This document shows, in pieces, positions 7,219-15,422 of a DNA stretch of 36,836 nucleotides. Numbering within the stretch: position 1 is the stretch's first letter; each line of letters starts with the position of its first letter. The position numbers and the translations under genes were made by a program. The stretch spans positions 1 through 36,836 of the forward strand of contig JAFGLY010000148.1 in NCBI GenBank assembly GCA_016927815.1, given 5' to 3'. The notes under the pieces are model-generated. The model was not told the origin of the DNA, made no database searches, and was given only the letters and a program-made list of their open reading frames with translations. The stretch is from Deltaproteobacteria bacterium. Lineage in GTDB: Bacteria > Myxococcota_A > UBA796 > JAFGLY01.

Positions 7219-8782
7219 ACACGTCGTCCTGCTCGATCATGGACAGCACCCAGTCGAAGGCGCCGCCGGTGATCTTGGCGTTGCAGTAGCCGCACACGCC
7301 CGTCTGGCTCACGCGATCCAGGGGGGCGCCGCAGGACGGGCAGGTGTCCGGACGCGCGCGAGGGGCCGCGCCGGTCCCCCAGGCGCGGATGAAGGTCCAG
7401 TACTCGGAGAACGTGCGCGGGCGCTCGGGGTCGCCGGACACCACGCGGCCGGACCGATCTTCCGTCCAGTCGCGCATGCGGGCCTTCAGGCGCACGGTGA
7501 GCGACTCGTAGAAGGCGTCGGAGTCCACCTTGACCAGCACGACGTCGAGCACCTGGATGTCGGCCAGACGGTTGCGGAGCCCGAACCGGCGGTAGCGGTC
7601 CATCCAGTAGCGGTGGGTCTGGAAGAGGGGATCGGTCTCCCAGGGGCGGGCGTCCTCCCAGCGGTCCTGATCCCACGCCTGCTGCAGGATCAGGAAGATC
7701 TCGGACACGCGCTTGAGGAAGACCGCACGGTCGAAGTCCGGATGACGCCCCACGAAAGCGCGCATCAGGGCGGGGAAGGCCGGATCCGTGCGGGTCGGGA
7801 GGTCGGCGCCCTGCTCGATCCCGCCGGGGGCGAGCCGTGGCGGTGTGACCGGCTCCCGGGAGAGGACGTTCATCTCCACGACCTCCCACAACGCCCGGCC
7901 CCGGTCGAGGGGCGCGTCGCAGTGGACGCACGATCCGTCCGGACGGGTCTCGGTCGGGTTCCCGCAGGACGGGCACGCCAGCGCCACCAGCCGGTCGGGC
8001 GCCGGAGAGAGCGCGTCCGCCGACTTGCGGAAGGTCCAGGTCTCGGAGACCAGCACCTGCTCCGTCCGGTCCGGGCTGCCCGCGCGAACCTCGGTGAGGT
8101 TGGCCTCGAAGACCACGTCCAGGACGAGGAAGGTGCCGGCCCGACGCCCCGAGGACACGCGCGTGGTGCCGAAGATGACGTCCCGGACCTGGGTGACCCC
8201 GCGGGAGCGTTCGGCCAGCACACGGCGGGTCTCGGGCGACACGTAGGCTGCCACCGCACCCAGGTCGGGATGCGGGCGGGCCTGCTGCACCCGCGCGTAG
8301 ACCACCTGCGCGAAGTCCAGGAACGCCGGGAGGGAGAAGTTGGGGTCCGAGAGCCGGATCTCCTCCAGGGGAGGCCGTGGGCGGGAAGGGGGGGCATCGA
8401 TGGACGGGAAGGGCGGTACCGGGTCCGGTGGGTACGGACCGGGCTGCCACGTGGCACGCCGGGTCGAGCCACGCCGGCCCACACCGACCCTCATGCGGCC
8501 CCGCGAGAGGAACAGCAGCACGAGCACCACGATGGCGACGGGGACGCCGATCGTGGGATGCCTGAGGATCAGCCAGATCAGGAAGAAGAAGATGTCGCCT
8601 TCGCCCCCGCCGCCTCCGCCGAAGGACCCGATCGAGCCCCCGCCCCCGCCGCCTCCGCCGCCCCCGCCCCAGTCCTGTCCCCCGCCCACGCGGGCCAGGG
8701 CCTGGGCGATCGGAAGGCCCCAGAGGCCGATCGCCAGCCCGAAGGGCAGGGCGCGACGGACGAGACGGGGCAGCGCGCTCAC
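7208..8782 (-). CDS. Membrane-anchored protein with two Tim44-like domains and two zinc ribbons
   Basis: The 524-residue product has an N-terminal hydrophobic segment (about 10-30), a nearly pure glycine tract (34-60), a transmembrane helix (about 64-93) and a Pro-rich linker. Two repeats of a Tim44-like (mitochondrial import/MBA1-type) fold follow at about 145-265 and 330-470. Each repeat ends in a four-cysteine zinc ribbon: Cys270/273/285/288 and Cys481/484/497/500. Tim44-like domains bind membrane surfaces or proteins; bacterial members have no settled function. The gene overlaps its upstream TPM-domain neighbour by 4 bp (ATGA) and its downstream methyltransferase by 11 bp. TPM plus Tim44-like pairing fits a membrane-quality or envelope role, but that is inference. 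Confidence 0.7.
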   Translation of the reverse strand: MSALPRLVRRALPFGLAIGLWGLPIAQALARVGGGQDWGGGGGGGGGGGSIGSFGGGGGGEGDIFFFLIWLILRHPTIGVPVAIVVLVLLFLSRGRMRVGVGRRGSTRRATWQPGPYPPDPVPPFPSIDAPPSRPRPPLEEIRLSDPNFSLPAFLDFAQVVYARVQQARPHPDLGAVAAYVSPETRRVLAERSRGVTQVRDVIFGTTRVSSGRRAGTFLVLDVVFEANLTEVRAGSPDRTEQVLVSETWTFRKSADALSPAPDRLVALACPSCGNPTETRPDGSCVHCDAPLDRGRALWEVVEMNVLSREPVTPPRLAPGGIEQGADLPTRTDPAFPALMRAFVGRHPDFDRAVFLKRVSEIFLILQQAWDQDRWEDARPWETDPLFQTHRYWMDRYRRFGLRNRLADIQVLDVVLVKVDSDAFYESLTVRLKARMRDWTEDRSGRVVSGDPERPRTFSEYWTFIRAWGTGAAPRARPDTCPSCGAPLDRVSQTGVCGYCNAKITGGAFDWVLSMIEQDDVYAG

Positions 8783-9384
8783 CGGCGCACCCGGGGCGCG
8801 TTGGCGATCTCATCGGGGTTGTCGTCCTCGCGCGCGGGCACATGGGTCTCGAGCACGCGCCCCACGGCGTCGAGGAGCGCCAGGAACCCATCCAGGTCCC
8901 GGGGTGCCAGGTCCAGGCCGCTCCAGGCCGCCGGAGGGATCCGGCCGTCGAGAGGCAGGTCCCGCACCAGGCAGACCTCGCCCTCGAGGATCGAGAGGTA
9001 GACGAGCAGCCCGGTTCCGCCCCGCGTGCCGTGCACCGCCTCCTCCACGAACGTCGCGCGGGCCGCGGTCTCCACCTGAGCCCGGCGCCGGGCGCGCGGG
9101 GTCAGGAGGCGCGGCAGGGCGGGGACGCGGAGCGCGATCCATCCCGTGGCCAGGACCACGAGGAGCAGATCGAGCGGGATCCAACGAGGACCGAACGAAA
9201 AGGGGCTGAAGACCAGGAAGAGCAGCACGAGGAAGGCCGTGGCGCCGGCAGTGAGCCACGCCACGTCCCGGTAGGATCCGGAGCAGGGAGCGGCGACCAC
9301 CACGACCTCGGCGTCGGTTCGTGCCTCGATCGCGCGGACGGCGCCCTCCACTGCGGTGCAGAAACGGTCGTCGGCTCGAATCAC
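8779..9384 (-). CDS. TPM-domain-like membrane protein
   Basis: This 201-residue product resembles cytosol- or periplasm-facing TPM (TLP18.3/Psb32/MOLO-1) domain proteins. The N-terminal segment, with AIEARTDAEVVVV, matches the opening strand-helix of the fold. Two hydrophobic helices occupy about 41-65 and 72-92, and a second soluble half (about 100-201) carries a degenerate TPM-like pattern with LLVYLSILEGEV. The function is unknown; family members include membrane-associated phosphatase-like and repair-associated proteins. It leads the leftward unit and its stop overlaps the Tim44-like start as ATGA. The family call rests on motif resemblance only. Confidence 0.6.
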   Translation of the reverse strand: MIRADDRFCTAVEGAVRAIEARTDAEVVVVAAPCSGSYRDVAWLTAGATAFLVLLFLVFSPFSFGPRWIPLDLLLVVLATGWIALRVPALPRLLTPRARRRAQVETAARATFVEEAVHGTRGGTGLLVYLSILEGEVCLVRDLPLDGRIPPAAWSGLDLAPRDLDGFLALLDAVGRVLETHVPAREDDNPDEIANAPRVRR

Positions 9385-9427
9385 GGGTCGCTCTCCTCGC
9401 CAGGGGTCCTAACCCCGGGCCGGGGGG

Positions 9428-10246
9428 TCATCCCGCCAGCAGCAGGCGAAGCGGGGCGTCGGGACGAAATCCGGCGCGGTGGTAGCAGCCCGCGGCCGGG
9501 GCGTTGTCCTCGTGGAGGTGCAGGGCCACGACCGGATGGTGCGCGAGGAGAACCCGGACCAGGGCGCGCATGCCCTCCACGCAGACCCCGCGACCCCGCC
9601 ACGACGGATCCACCCAGGTGCCGCCCACGAGCACACCCCGTGGCCCGGCGGGCCCCACGTCGATCTGGAACCGGACGCCGCCCTCGATCTCCATCACCCA
9701 GGTTCGGCCCTCCCGCACACGAGCCAGGACGGCCCTGCCGTGACCCACGGGGTCGGTGAACGATGGATCGTAACCGAGATCTTCCAGCATCATGGCGCCG
9801 TTTCGGGTGGAAACCTCTCCCGCCTCGCTCTCGCGGGCCCGCCGGAACCCCTCGGGGAGGGGCCCCTGCCAGGGTGTGGTACAGACCCAGAGGCGCTGAT
9901 CCCAGGTGCGGCGGGGCGAGGCGGTGCCGGCCAGGGCTGCCCAGAAGGCGTCGCAGGTGGCGCGGGGGCCCAGCAGGAAGGTGACGGGCAGGCGGCCCCG
10001 GAGGTAGGCGCCCAGCGCTCGGGCCGCCTCCAGGTCGATCGTCCAGGGAGAGGCGAATCCCGAGGGTGTGGCCTGCACCACGCCGCACAGCGAGCCCCGG
10101 GCGTCGAACGCGCCGAAGAAGCCGTGGAAGGGCCCGGGCCCTTCCAACTGGGTGAGCAGGTGGAGGTTCACCACCGGCGCCCGGGCCAGGAGGTCACGGA
10201 CACCCCTGCGGTCGCTCTCGACGAGGGGACGCACGTCCACGGGCAT
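9428..10246 (-). CDS. GNAT-family N-acetyltransferase
   Basis: The 272-residue product has a C-terminal GNAT fold. VGGTWVDPSWRGRGV is the acetyl-CoA pyrophosphate-binding region, with an RGRGV turn in place of the consensus Q/RxxGxG/A. It is followed by ALHLHEDNAPAAGCYHRAGF, the typical beta5/alpha4 ending. The N-terminal half (about 1-150) is a diverged domain that may set substrate specificity, which is not predictable. I chose the ATG at 10246 because the residues before it are unlike the family; a GTG two codons later lies at better spacing from GGAAGGG and may be the true start. It diverges from the SRPBCC gene across a gap of 52 bp that must hold both promoters. Confidence 0.75.
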   Translation of the reverse strand: MPVDVRPLVESDRRGVRDLLARAPVVNLHLLTQLEGPGPFHGFFGAFDARGSLCGVVQATPSGFASPWTIDLEAARALGAYLRGRLPVTFLLGPRATCDAFWAALAGTASPRRTWDQRLWVCTTPWQGPLPEGFRRARESEAGEVSTRNGAMMLEDLGYDPSFTDPVGHGRAVLARVREGRTWVMEIEGGVRFQIDVGPAGPRGVLVGGTWVDPSWRGRGVCVEGMRALVRVLLAHHPVVALHLHEDNAPAAGCYHRAGFRPDAPLRLLLAG

Positions 10247-10298
10247 TCCCTTCCGGGGGCTGTGGATGATAACCTTGCGGCGCCTGCCAGGAGGTTCG

Positions 10299-10826
10299 AT
10301 GAAGATCCACGCCGTCAGCACGATCCACCACCCGCGGGAGAGGGTCTATCGGACCTACCGCGATCGGCTGAGTGAGATCGCGGCCTACATCCCGGACATC
10401 AAGGAGATCCAGGTCCGGAGCCGGGAGGAGTCGGACGGCGTGGTGCGCCTGCACAACGTCTGGGTGGCGGATCGGGAGATCCCCAAGGTGCTCCAGATCG
10501 TGGTCAAGCCCCACATGCTCCGTTGGGACGACCATGCCACCTGGACGGACGCTGACACTCGCTGCGAGTGGGTCCTGGGGTTCCGGGTCTTCACCGACAG
10601 CGTCCGGTGCGAGGGCTCCAACCAGTTCCTGGAGGATGGGCCCGGCCGCTGTCGGGTGGTCCTCGACGGGTTCCTGGACATCTCCCTCGACCGCGTCCCC
10701 GGCGTCCCTGCCCTGATGGCCCGCCGGATCGGACCCCAGCTGGAGAAGTTCTTCGTCTCCCTCATCACGCCCAACCTGGAGCGCGTGAACCAGTCCCTCG
10801 AGCGTTTCCTCGACGATCAAGCCTAG
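10299..10826 (+). CDS. SRPBCC/START-like ligand-binding protein
   Basis: The 175-residue product looks like a polyketide-cyclase/START-superfamily (SRPBCC) protein. It opens with a short strand (KIHAVSTIHHPRERVYRTYRD), typical of helix-grip folds, followed by an alternating strand pattern and a long C-terminal amphipathic helix (about 145-172). Such proteins bind hydrophobic ligands in a cavity; no catalytic residues are evident. The ATG start is well supported by AGGAGG at 10289-10294, four bases upstream. It stands alone on this strand between a divergent acetyltransferase and convergent nadA, and its stop is 11 bp from a heptamer repeat tract. Confidence 0.6.
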   Translation: MKIHAVSTIHHPRERVYRTYRDRLSEIAAYIPDIKEIQVRSREESDGVVRLHNVWVADREIPKVLQIVVKPHMLRWDDHATWTDADTRCEWVLGFRVFTDSVRCEGSNQFLEDGPGRCRVVLDGFLDISLDRVPGVPALMARRIGPQLEKFFVSLITPNLERVNQSLERFLDDQA

Positions 10827-10837
10827 AAGACTCCCCT

Positions 10838-10869
10838 CTACAGCCTACAGCCTACAGCCTACAGCCTAC
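10838..10869. repeat. Heptanucleotide tandem repeat (CTACAGC), about 4.6 copies
   Basis: Four exact copies of CTACAGC (10838-10865) plus CTAC fill most of the gap between the convergent SRPBCC and nadA genes. The nadA stop codon (TAG on the minus strand, 10866-10868) lies inside the final partial unit. The unit is the reverse complement of the one at 1-23. In both places it reads CTACAGC on the strand of a gene that has just ended. Confidence 0.92.
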
Positions 10870-11798
10870 TGTAATGCCAACATCCGCTCCAGGGGCACGA
10901 GCGCGGCCGTTCGGACGGCCTCGGGCACCTCGATGCGAAACTCGAGCGTTTCCAACGAACGCAGCGTCTTTTCGGGCGTGATCAGGCGCATGTGGGGACA
11001 GACGTTGAAGGCCCTGTCAGCGCCCACGCCGGGCAGGGGGAGGAAGGTCTTGTCCGGGGCTGCCCGGCGCATGGGGTGCAGGATGCCGGGCTCGGTGGCC
11101 ACCACGAACGTGCTCGCGTCCGAACGGAGGGCGTAGGCCAGCAGGCTCGAGGTGGAACCCACGTGGTCGGCCCGGGCGAGGATGGATGCGGTGCACTCCG
11201 GGTGGGCCAGCACCTTCGCGTCGGGATGGCGCGCTACCAAGTCGAGGAGCGCGGGCTCCGAGAACGCCTCGTGGACGATGCAGGTGCCCGGCCAGAGGTC
11301 GAGGGGCCGCCCGGTCCGCTCCGCGACCCAGCGGCCCAGGTGGCGGTCCGGCAGGAAGAGCACGGGCCGATCCGGGGGAAGGGACTCCACGACCCGGACC
11401 GCGTTGGACGACGTGCAGACGATGTCGGACAATGCCTTCACGGCCGCGGTGCAGTTGATGTAGGAGACCACGGCGTGGTGCGGGTGCGCGGCCTTCCACG
11501 CGGCCAGCGCCGGCGCGGGGCAGGCATCGGCGAGCGAGCAGCCGGCCGCCAGGTCCGGTAGGAGCACGATCCGCTCGGGGCACAGGATCGCGGCCGTCTC
11601 CGCCATGAAGTGGACGCCGCAGAACACGATGACCTCGGCGTCCGACCGCCGGGCCGCCTGGGCGAGCTGCAGCGAGTCGCCGACGTGGTCGGCCAGGTCC
11701 TGGATGTCGGGTTCCTGGTAGTAGTGGGCCAGGATGACCGCGTTCCGCTCGCGCCTCAGGCGATCGATCCGGGCGAGCACGTCGGGAGGGGAGTCCAT
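10866..11798 (-). CDS. nadA: Quinolinate synthase A
   Basis: The 310-residue product condenses iminoaspartate with dihydroxyacetone phosphate to give quinolinate, the second step of de novo NAD synthesis. Length and motifs fit NadA: AVILAHYYQEPDIQD at the start, VFCGVHFMAETA, and the three cysteines holding the [4Fe-4S] cluster, Cys87 (AAGCSLAD), Cys173 (PGTCIVHE) and Cys267 (NVCPHM). NCTAAVKALSDIVCTSSNA and HPECTAS are also conserved. I chose the internal ATG at 11798 because homology begins there; the longer open frame upstream lacks NadA-like sequence. No nadB or nadC lies in the window. It runs away from the nuo operon. Its ribosome site is not obvious; GGGAGG lies in a palindrome 15-26 bp upstream. 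Confidence 0.95.
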   Translation of the reverse strand: MDSPPDVLARIDRLRRERNAVILAHYYQEPDIQDLADHVGDSLQLAQAARRSDAEVIVFCGVHFMAETAAILCPERIVLLPDLAAGCSLADACPAPALAAWKAAHPHHAVVSYINCTAAVKALSDIVCTSSNAVRVVESLPPDRPVLFLPDRHLGRWVAERTGRPLDLWPGTCIVHEAFSEPALLDLVARHPDAKVLAHPECTASILARADHVGSTSSLLAYALRSDASTFVVATEPGILHPMRRAAPDKTFLPLPGVGADRAFNVCPHMRLITPEKTLRSLETLEFRIEVPEAVRTAALVPLERMLALQ

Positions 11799-12025
11799 GG
11801 AGGTCGGCTTCCGGGAGGCCTCCCAGCGTAGCCGGAATGCGGACGGGCGGCAGGTCGGTCGCCGGCTTGGGGAGCGGTTCCGAGGGCGAGCGGCCTCTCG
11901 TGGCGTGGGGCCATGGGGGGGGCCTGCCGCGGGCCCGGCGCGAGGTCGACCCGCGAGAATCCCTCCGTGCCCCGGCCCGGTCCGGGCGATAGCCTCCACG
12001 CGCCTCCCTTTCCACCCGGCACCGC
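11799..12025. other. Divergent intergenic region between nadA and the nuo operon
   Basis: This 227-bp gap is the longest in the window and must hold promoters for both nadA and the nuo operon. The clearest element is a perfect 12-bp palindrome GGGAGGCCTCCC at 11813-11824, just upstream of the nadA start. I see no convincing -35/-10, -24/-12, tRNA or riboswitch. Confidence 0.5.
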
Positions 12026-12316
12026 ATGGGCACCGCCTGGCTCCACTGGCTGGACCCCGTGTTCGAGGAGGCGCAGGTCGTCCATACGGAAGCGACCGCG
12101 CCCGTCCTCGACGCGGCCCTCCGCCGCCTCGTCGGGGCGGAGGCCACGACTCCGGACGAGGTCGTCTGGCGGCGTCTATGCGACACCTGGCTCGTGCACG
12201 GGCCGCCGGGGATTCAGCTGCTCGGCGGGCTGTTGCGGGGGCAGGTGCTGTCCCGGCGCGACTCGCCCCTGAGGCCCCGGGAGGGCCAGGGGTACTTCAC
12301 GGGGGAGGACCCGTGA
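12026..12316 (+). CDS. Small unknown protein at the head of the nuo operon
   Basis: This 96-residue protein is not recognised. It is soluble and acidic in its first half, with [13 protein letters not shown] and a helical segment [10 protein letters not shown], then a conserved-looking [15 protein letters not shown] and a basic tail. It contains no cofactor motif. Its stop overlaps the nuoA GTG start (GTGA), so it is almost certainly the first gene of the nuo transcript. Codon use matches its neighbours. The ribosome site before the ATG is weak. Coupling suggests a role tied to complex I expression or assembly, but this is inference from position only. Confidence 0.6.
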   Translation: MGTAWLHWLDPVFEEAQVVHTEATAPVLDAALRRLVGAEATTPDEVVWRRLCDTWLVHGPPGIQLLGGLLRGQVLSRRDSPLRPREGQGYFTGEDP

Positions 12317-12683
12317 GCGCCGCCTTCCTCCCCCTCTTAGCGCTGCTCGTCACGGCGGCGGCGTTCGCGGCCGCGTTCGCCTGGGCGAGCCGCCTGTTCG
12401 GGCCCCGTCTGCCCACCCGCACCAAGCTCGCGGTCTACGAGTGCGGCATGCCGGCCGTGGGCCCCGCCCGCCAGCGCTTCTCCGTCAAGTTCTACCTCGT
12501 AGCGGTGCTGTTCATCCTGTTCGACCTGGAGGCCGTCTTCCTGGTGCCCTGGGCGCTGGTGTTCCGGCGCCAGGCCGCCCTGGGAGCGGGTGCGTTCCTG
12601 CTGGCCGAGATGGCCGTCTTCGCGGGCGTGATCCTGGTGGGATGGATCTACGTGATCCGCCGCGGGGCCCTGGACTGGGACTG

Positions 12684-12684
<1 letters not shown>
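12313..12684 (+). CDS. nuoA: NADH-quinone oxidoreductase subunit A
   Basis: The 123-residue product is the small three-helix membrane subunit of complex I at the junction of the hydrophilic arm and the membrane arm. It has three hydrophobic segments (about 3-25, 60-80, 90-113). Between the first two runs the conserved loop [15 protein letters not shown], followed by [22 protein letters not shown] with its acidic pair, as expected. The GTG start is fixed by the GTGA overlap with the preceding small gene. Confidence 0.95.
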
Positions 12685-13190
<506 letters not shown>

Positions 13191-13195
13191 GGACC

Positions 13196-13708
13196 ATGGA
13201 CGCACCGCTCGATCGCCTCCTGGCCCGGTTCGAGGAGCGGGTGCGCGTCCTGCCGGCACTCGCCGGGCAGACGGCCGTCGAGGTCGCGCCCGCGGACCTG
13301 GTGGAGGTCGTCGCGTTCCTCCGGGACGAAGCGGGATTCGATGTGCTCCTGGACCTCGTCGGAGTGGACCGGCTCGGCCACCCCGAGGCCCCGACCCCGC
13401 GCTTCGAGGTGCTCTACCACCTCAAGAGCCTGGCAGGGGGAGCCCGGGTCCGGGTCCACGTGCCCGTGCCCGACGACACGCTGGAGCTCCCCTCCTGCTG
13501 GCGGCTGTGGCACGCGGCCAACTGGCTGGAGCGGGAGGTGTGGGACCTGTTCGGGATCCGCTTTGCGGGTCATCCCAACCTGTGCAGGATCCTCTGCCAC
13601 CACCGGTTCGAGGGCCACGCGCTGCGTCGCGACTACCCCATCGGGCGCCGCCAGCGTCTCGACGCGCCCGAGGCGTTCCTGCTCACCGACGACCCGGAGT
13701 GGGCATGA
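13196..13708 (+). CDS. nuoC: NADH-quinone oxidoreductase subunit C
   Basis: The 170-residue product is the 30-kDa subunit that structures the connecting arm of complex I and has no cofactor. It carries the signature EREVWDLFGIRFAGHPNL with RRDYP at about 145, and the early DLVGVDRLGH region. It is separate from NuoD, unlike the NuoCD fusion of enterobacteria. A GGTGAGGA ribosome site overlaps the end of nuoB. Confidence 0.95.
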   Translation: MDAPLDRLLARFEERVRVLPALAGQTAVEVAPADLVEVVAFLRDEAGFDVLLDLVGVDRLGHPEAPTPRFEVLYHLKSLAGGARVRVHVPVPDDTLELPSCWRLWHAANWLEREVWDLFGIRFAGHPNLCRILCHHRFEGHALRRDYPIGRRQRLDAPEAFLLTDDPEWA

Positions 13709-14895
13709 GCACCCGGGTCCCCCCGATCCCCGCCGAGCGCTTCGTGCTCAACATCGGGCCCAGCCACCCGGTGACCCACGGCACGCTGCGCATCCAGATC
13801 GAGGCCGAGGGCGAGACCATCGTCCGCTCCGCCTGCGAGATCGGCTACCTCCACCGGGGGTTCGAGAAGGAGGCCGAGCGGGTCTACTGGGAGCAGGTCA
13901 CACCCTACGCCGAGCGCCTGAACTACTGCTCCAGCCTGCACAACTCGGTGGCCTGGTGCCACGCCGTGGAGACTTTGCTCGGGGTCCGGGCGCCTCCTCG
14001 GGCCCAGGCGCTCCGCGTCCTCGCGAGCGAGATCGCCCGCATCATGGACCACCTCGTGTGCCTCGCGGCCAACATCCTCGACGTGGGCGCCCTGTCCTGC
14101 TGGTGGTACCTCTACAACGTCCGCGAGCGGCTCTACGACCTCGTGGAGGACCTGTGCGGCCACCGGCTCATGGTCACCTGGGGCCGCGTGGGGGGGGTGG
14201 CCACCGACCTGCCCGAGGGCTGGGGGGAGCGGCTCCTCGTCGTGCTCCGAGAGGCGGGCGAAGCGGTGGGGGAGGTGCGCGAGATGCTCTCGAGCAACCG
14301 GATCTTCCTCGACCGGGTCGAGGGGGTCTGCGTGATCTCCCCCAAGGACGCGATCGCGCACGGCTTCACGGGACCCTGCCTGCGGGCGTGCGGGCTCCCG
14401 CGCGACCTGAGAAAGGACGAGCCCTACTGGGGGTACGAGCGCTACGCGTTCGACGTGCCGGTCCGCTCCCACGGCGACACGCTGGACCGCATGTGGATCC
14501 GCTTCGACGAGATCGAGGCGTCCACCCAGATCGTGCGCCAGGTGATCGAGAGCCTGCCGTCCGGACCCGTGATCCTCGACGACCCCGGGATCACGCTCCC
14601 GGCCAGGGAGGAGGTGCAATCCACCATGGAGGGCCTGATCCGGCACTTCAAGCGGATCATGCACGGCATCCACCCGCCTCGGGGCGTGGTCTACTCGGCC
14701 ACGGAGGCCCCCAACGGGGAACTGGGGTTCACCCTCGTGTCCGACGGGGGGCCCCGGCCCTGGCGCGTCAAGGTGCGTTCGCCGTCCTTCGCGCACTTCT
14801 CGGCCTTCCCGAGGATGATCAACGGATCCATGATCGCGGACGCCGTGGCCGCGCTGGGCAGCCTCAACGTGGTCGCCGGGGAGTTGGACCGATGA
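13705..14895 (+). CDS. nuoD: NADH-quinone oxidoreductase subunit D
   Basis: The 396-residue 49-kDa subunit forms much of the quinone-binding site next to cluster N2. It shows GPSHPVTHGTLR near the N-terminus, EIGYLHRGFEK, and YAERLNY, which are the conserved elements lining the quinone pocket. The family is descended from the large subunit of [NiFe] hydrogenase but lacks its metal cysteines, as here. The ATG overlaps the nuoC stop as ATGA. Length is normal. Confidence 0.97.
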   Translation: MSTRVPPIPAERFVLNIGPSHPVTHGTLRIQIEAEGETIVRSACEIGYLHRGFEKEAERVYWEQVTPYAERLNYCSSLHNSVAWCHAVETLLGVRAPPRAQALRVLASEIARIMDHLVCLAANILDVGALSCWWYLYNVRERLYDLVEDLCGHRLMVTWGRVGGVATDLPEGWGERLLVVLREAGEAVGEVREMLSSNRIFLDRVEGVCVISPKDAIAHGFTGPCLRACGLPRDLRKDEPYWGYERYAFDVPVRSHGDTLDRMWIRFDEIEASTQIVRQVIESLPSGPVILDDPGITLPAREEVQSTMEGLIRHFKRIMHGIHPPRGVVYSATEAPNGELGFTLVSDGGPRPWRVKVRSPSFAHFSAFPRMINGSMIADAVAALGSLNVVAGELDR

Positions 14896-15422
14896 ACGAC
14901 CCTTGGGCCCCGGACCTGGCGCCCCTGGCCCGGGAGATCCTGGCCGGAGCGCTCGTGCCCGGGGCGGCCACGCTGCCGCTCCTGTGGCTGGTGCAGGACC
15001 GACGGGGGTGGATCTCCGACGAGGCCCTGGCCTGGGTTGCCGGGTCCACGGGACGTTCCCTGGCCCAGGTGGAGGCCGTGGTCTCCTTCTACTCGATGTT
15101 CCGTCGGGCTCCGGCCGGACGGTGGGTGATCGAGGTCTGCCGCACGCTCTCCTGCGAGCTGGCCGGCGCTCCGAGGCTCCTCGCCCACCTGGAGGACCGG
15201 CTGGGCGTGCGCGCCGGGGAGACGACCCCCGACGGGGCCTTCACGCTCCTCGCGGTCGAGTGCCTGGCCTCCTGCGGGTCGGGCCCGGTGCTCCACGTCA
15301 ACGGGATTCCCTTCGAGCGGGTCACCCCCGAGCGAGCCGACGCCCTCCTGGACGCGCTGCGGGAGGACCGGCTGCCCGAGCGACCCGAGGCCGACCTGTG
15401 GACCTGGCCCCCCGCATCCTGA
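14892..15422 (+). CDS. nuoE: NADH-quinone oxidoreductase subunit E
   Basis: The 176-residue 24-kDa subunit holds the [2Fe-2S] cluster N1a in a thioredoxin-like fold. The four ligands are Cys83, Cys88, Cys124 and Cys128 (VCRTLSC and ECLASC). The N-terminal helical region with VEAVVSFYSMFRR is conserved. It overlaps nuoD as ATGA and runs 25 bp into nuoF. Together with NuoF and NuoG it forms the NADH-dehydrogenase module. Confidence 0.95.
   Translation: MNDPWAPDLAPLAREILAGALVPGAATLPLLWLVQDRRGWISDEALAWVAGSTGRSLAQVEAVVSFYSMFRRAPAGRWVIEVCRTLSCELAGAPRLLAHLEDRLGVRAGETTPDGAFTLLAVECLASCGSGPVLHVNGIPFERVTPERADALLDALREDRLPERPEADLWTWPPAS

Noticed and set aside
8588-8690. Glycine-rich tract as a separate repeat element
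   Set aside because: It is in frame and encodes the polyglycine linker of the Tim44-like protein; such linkers are usual in this family.
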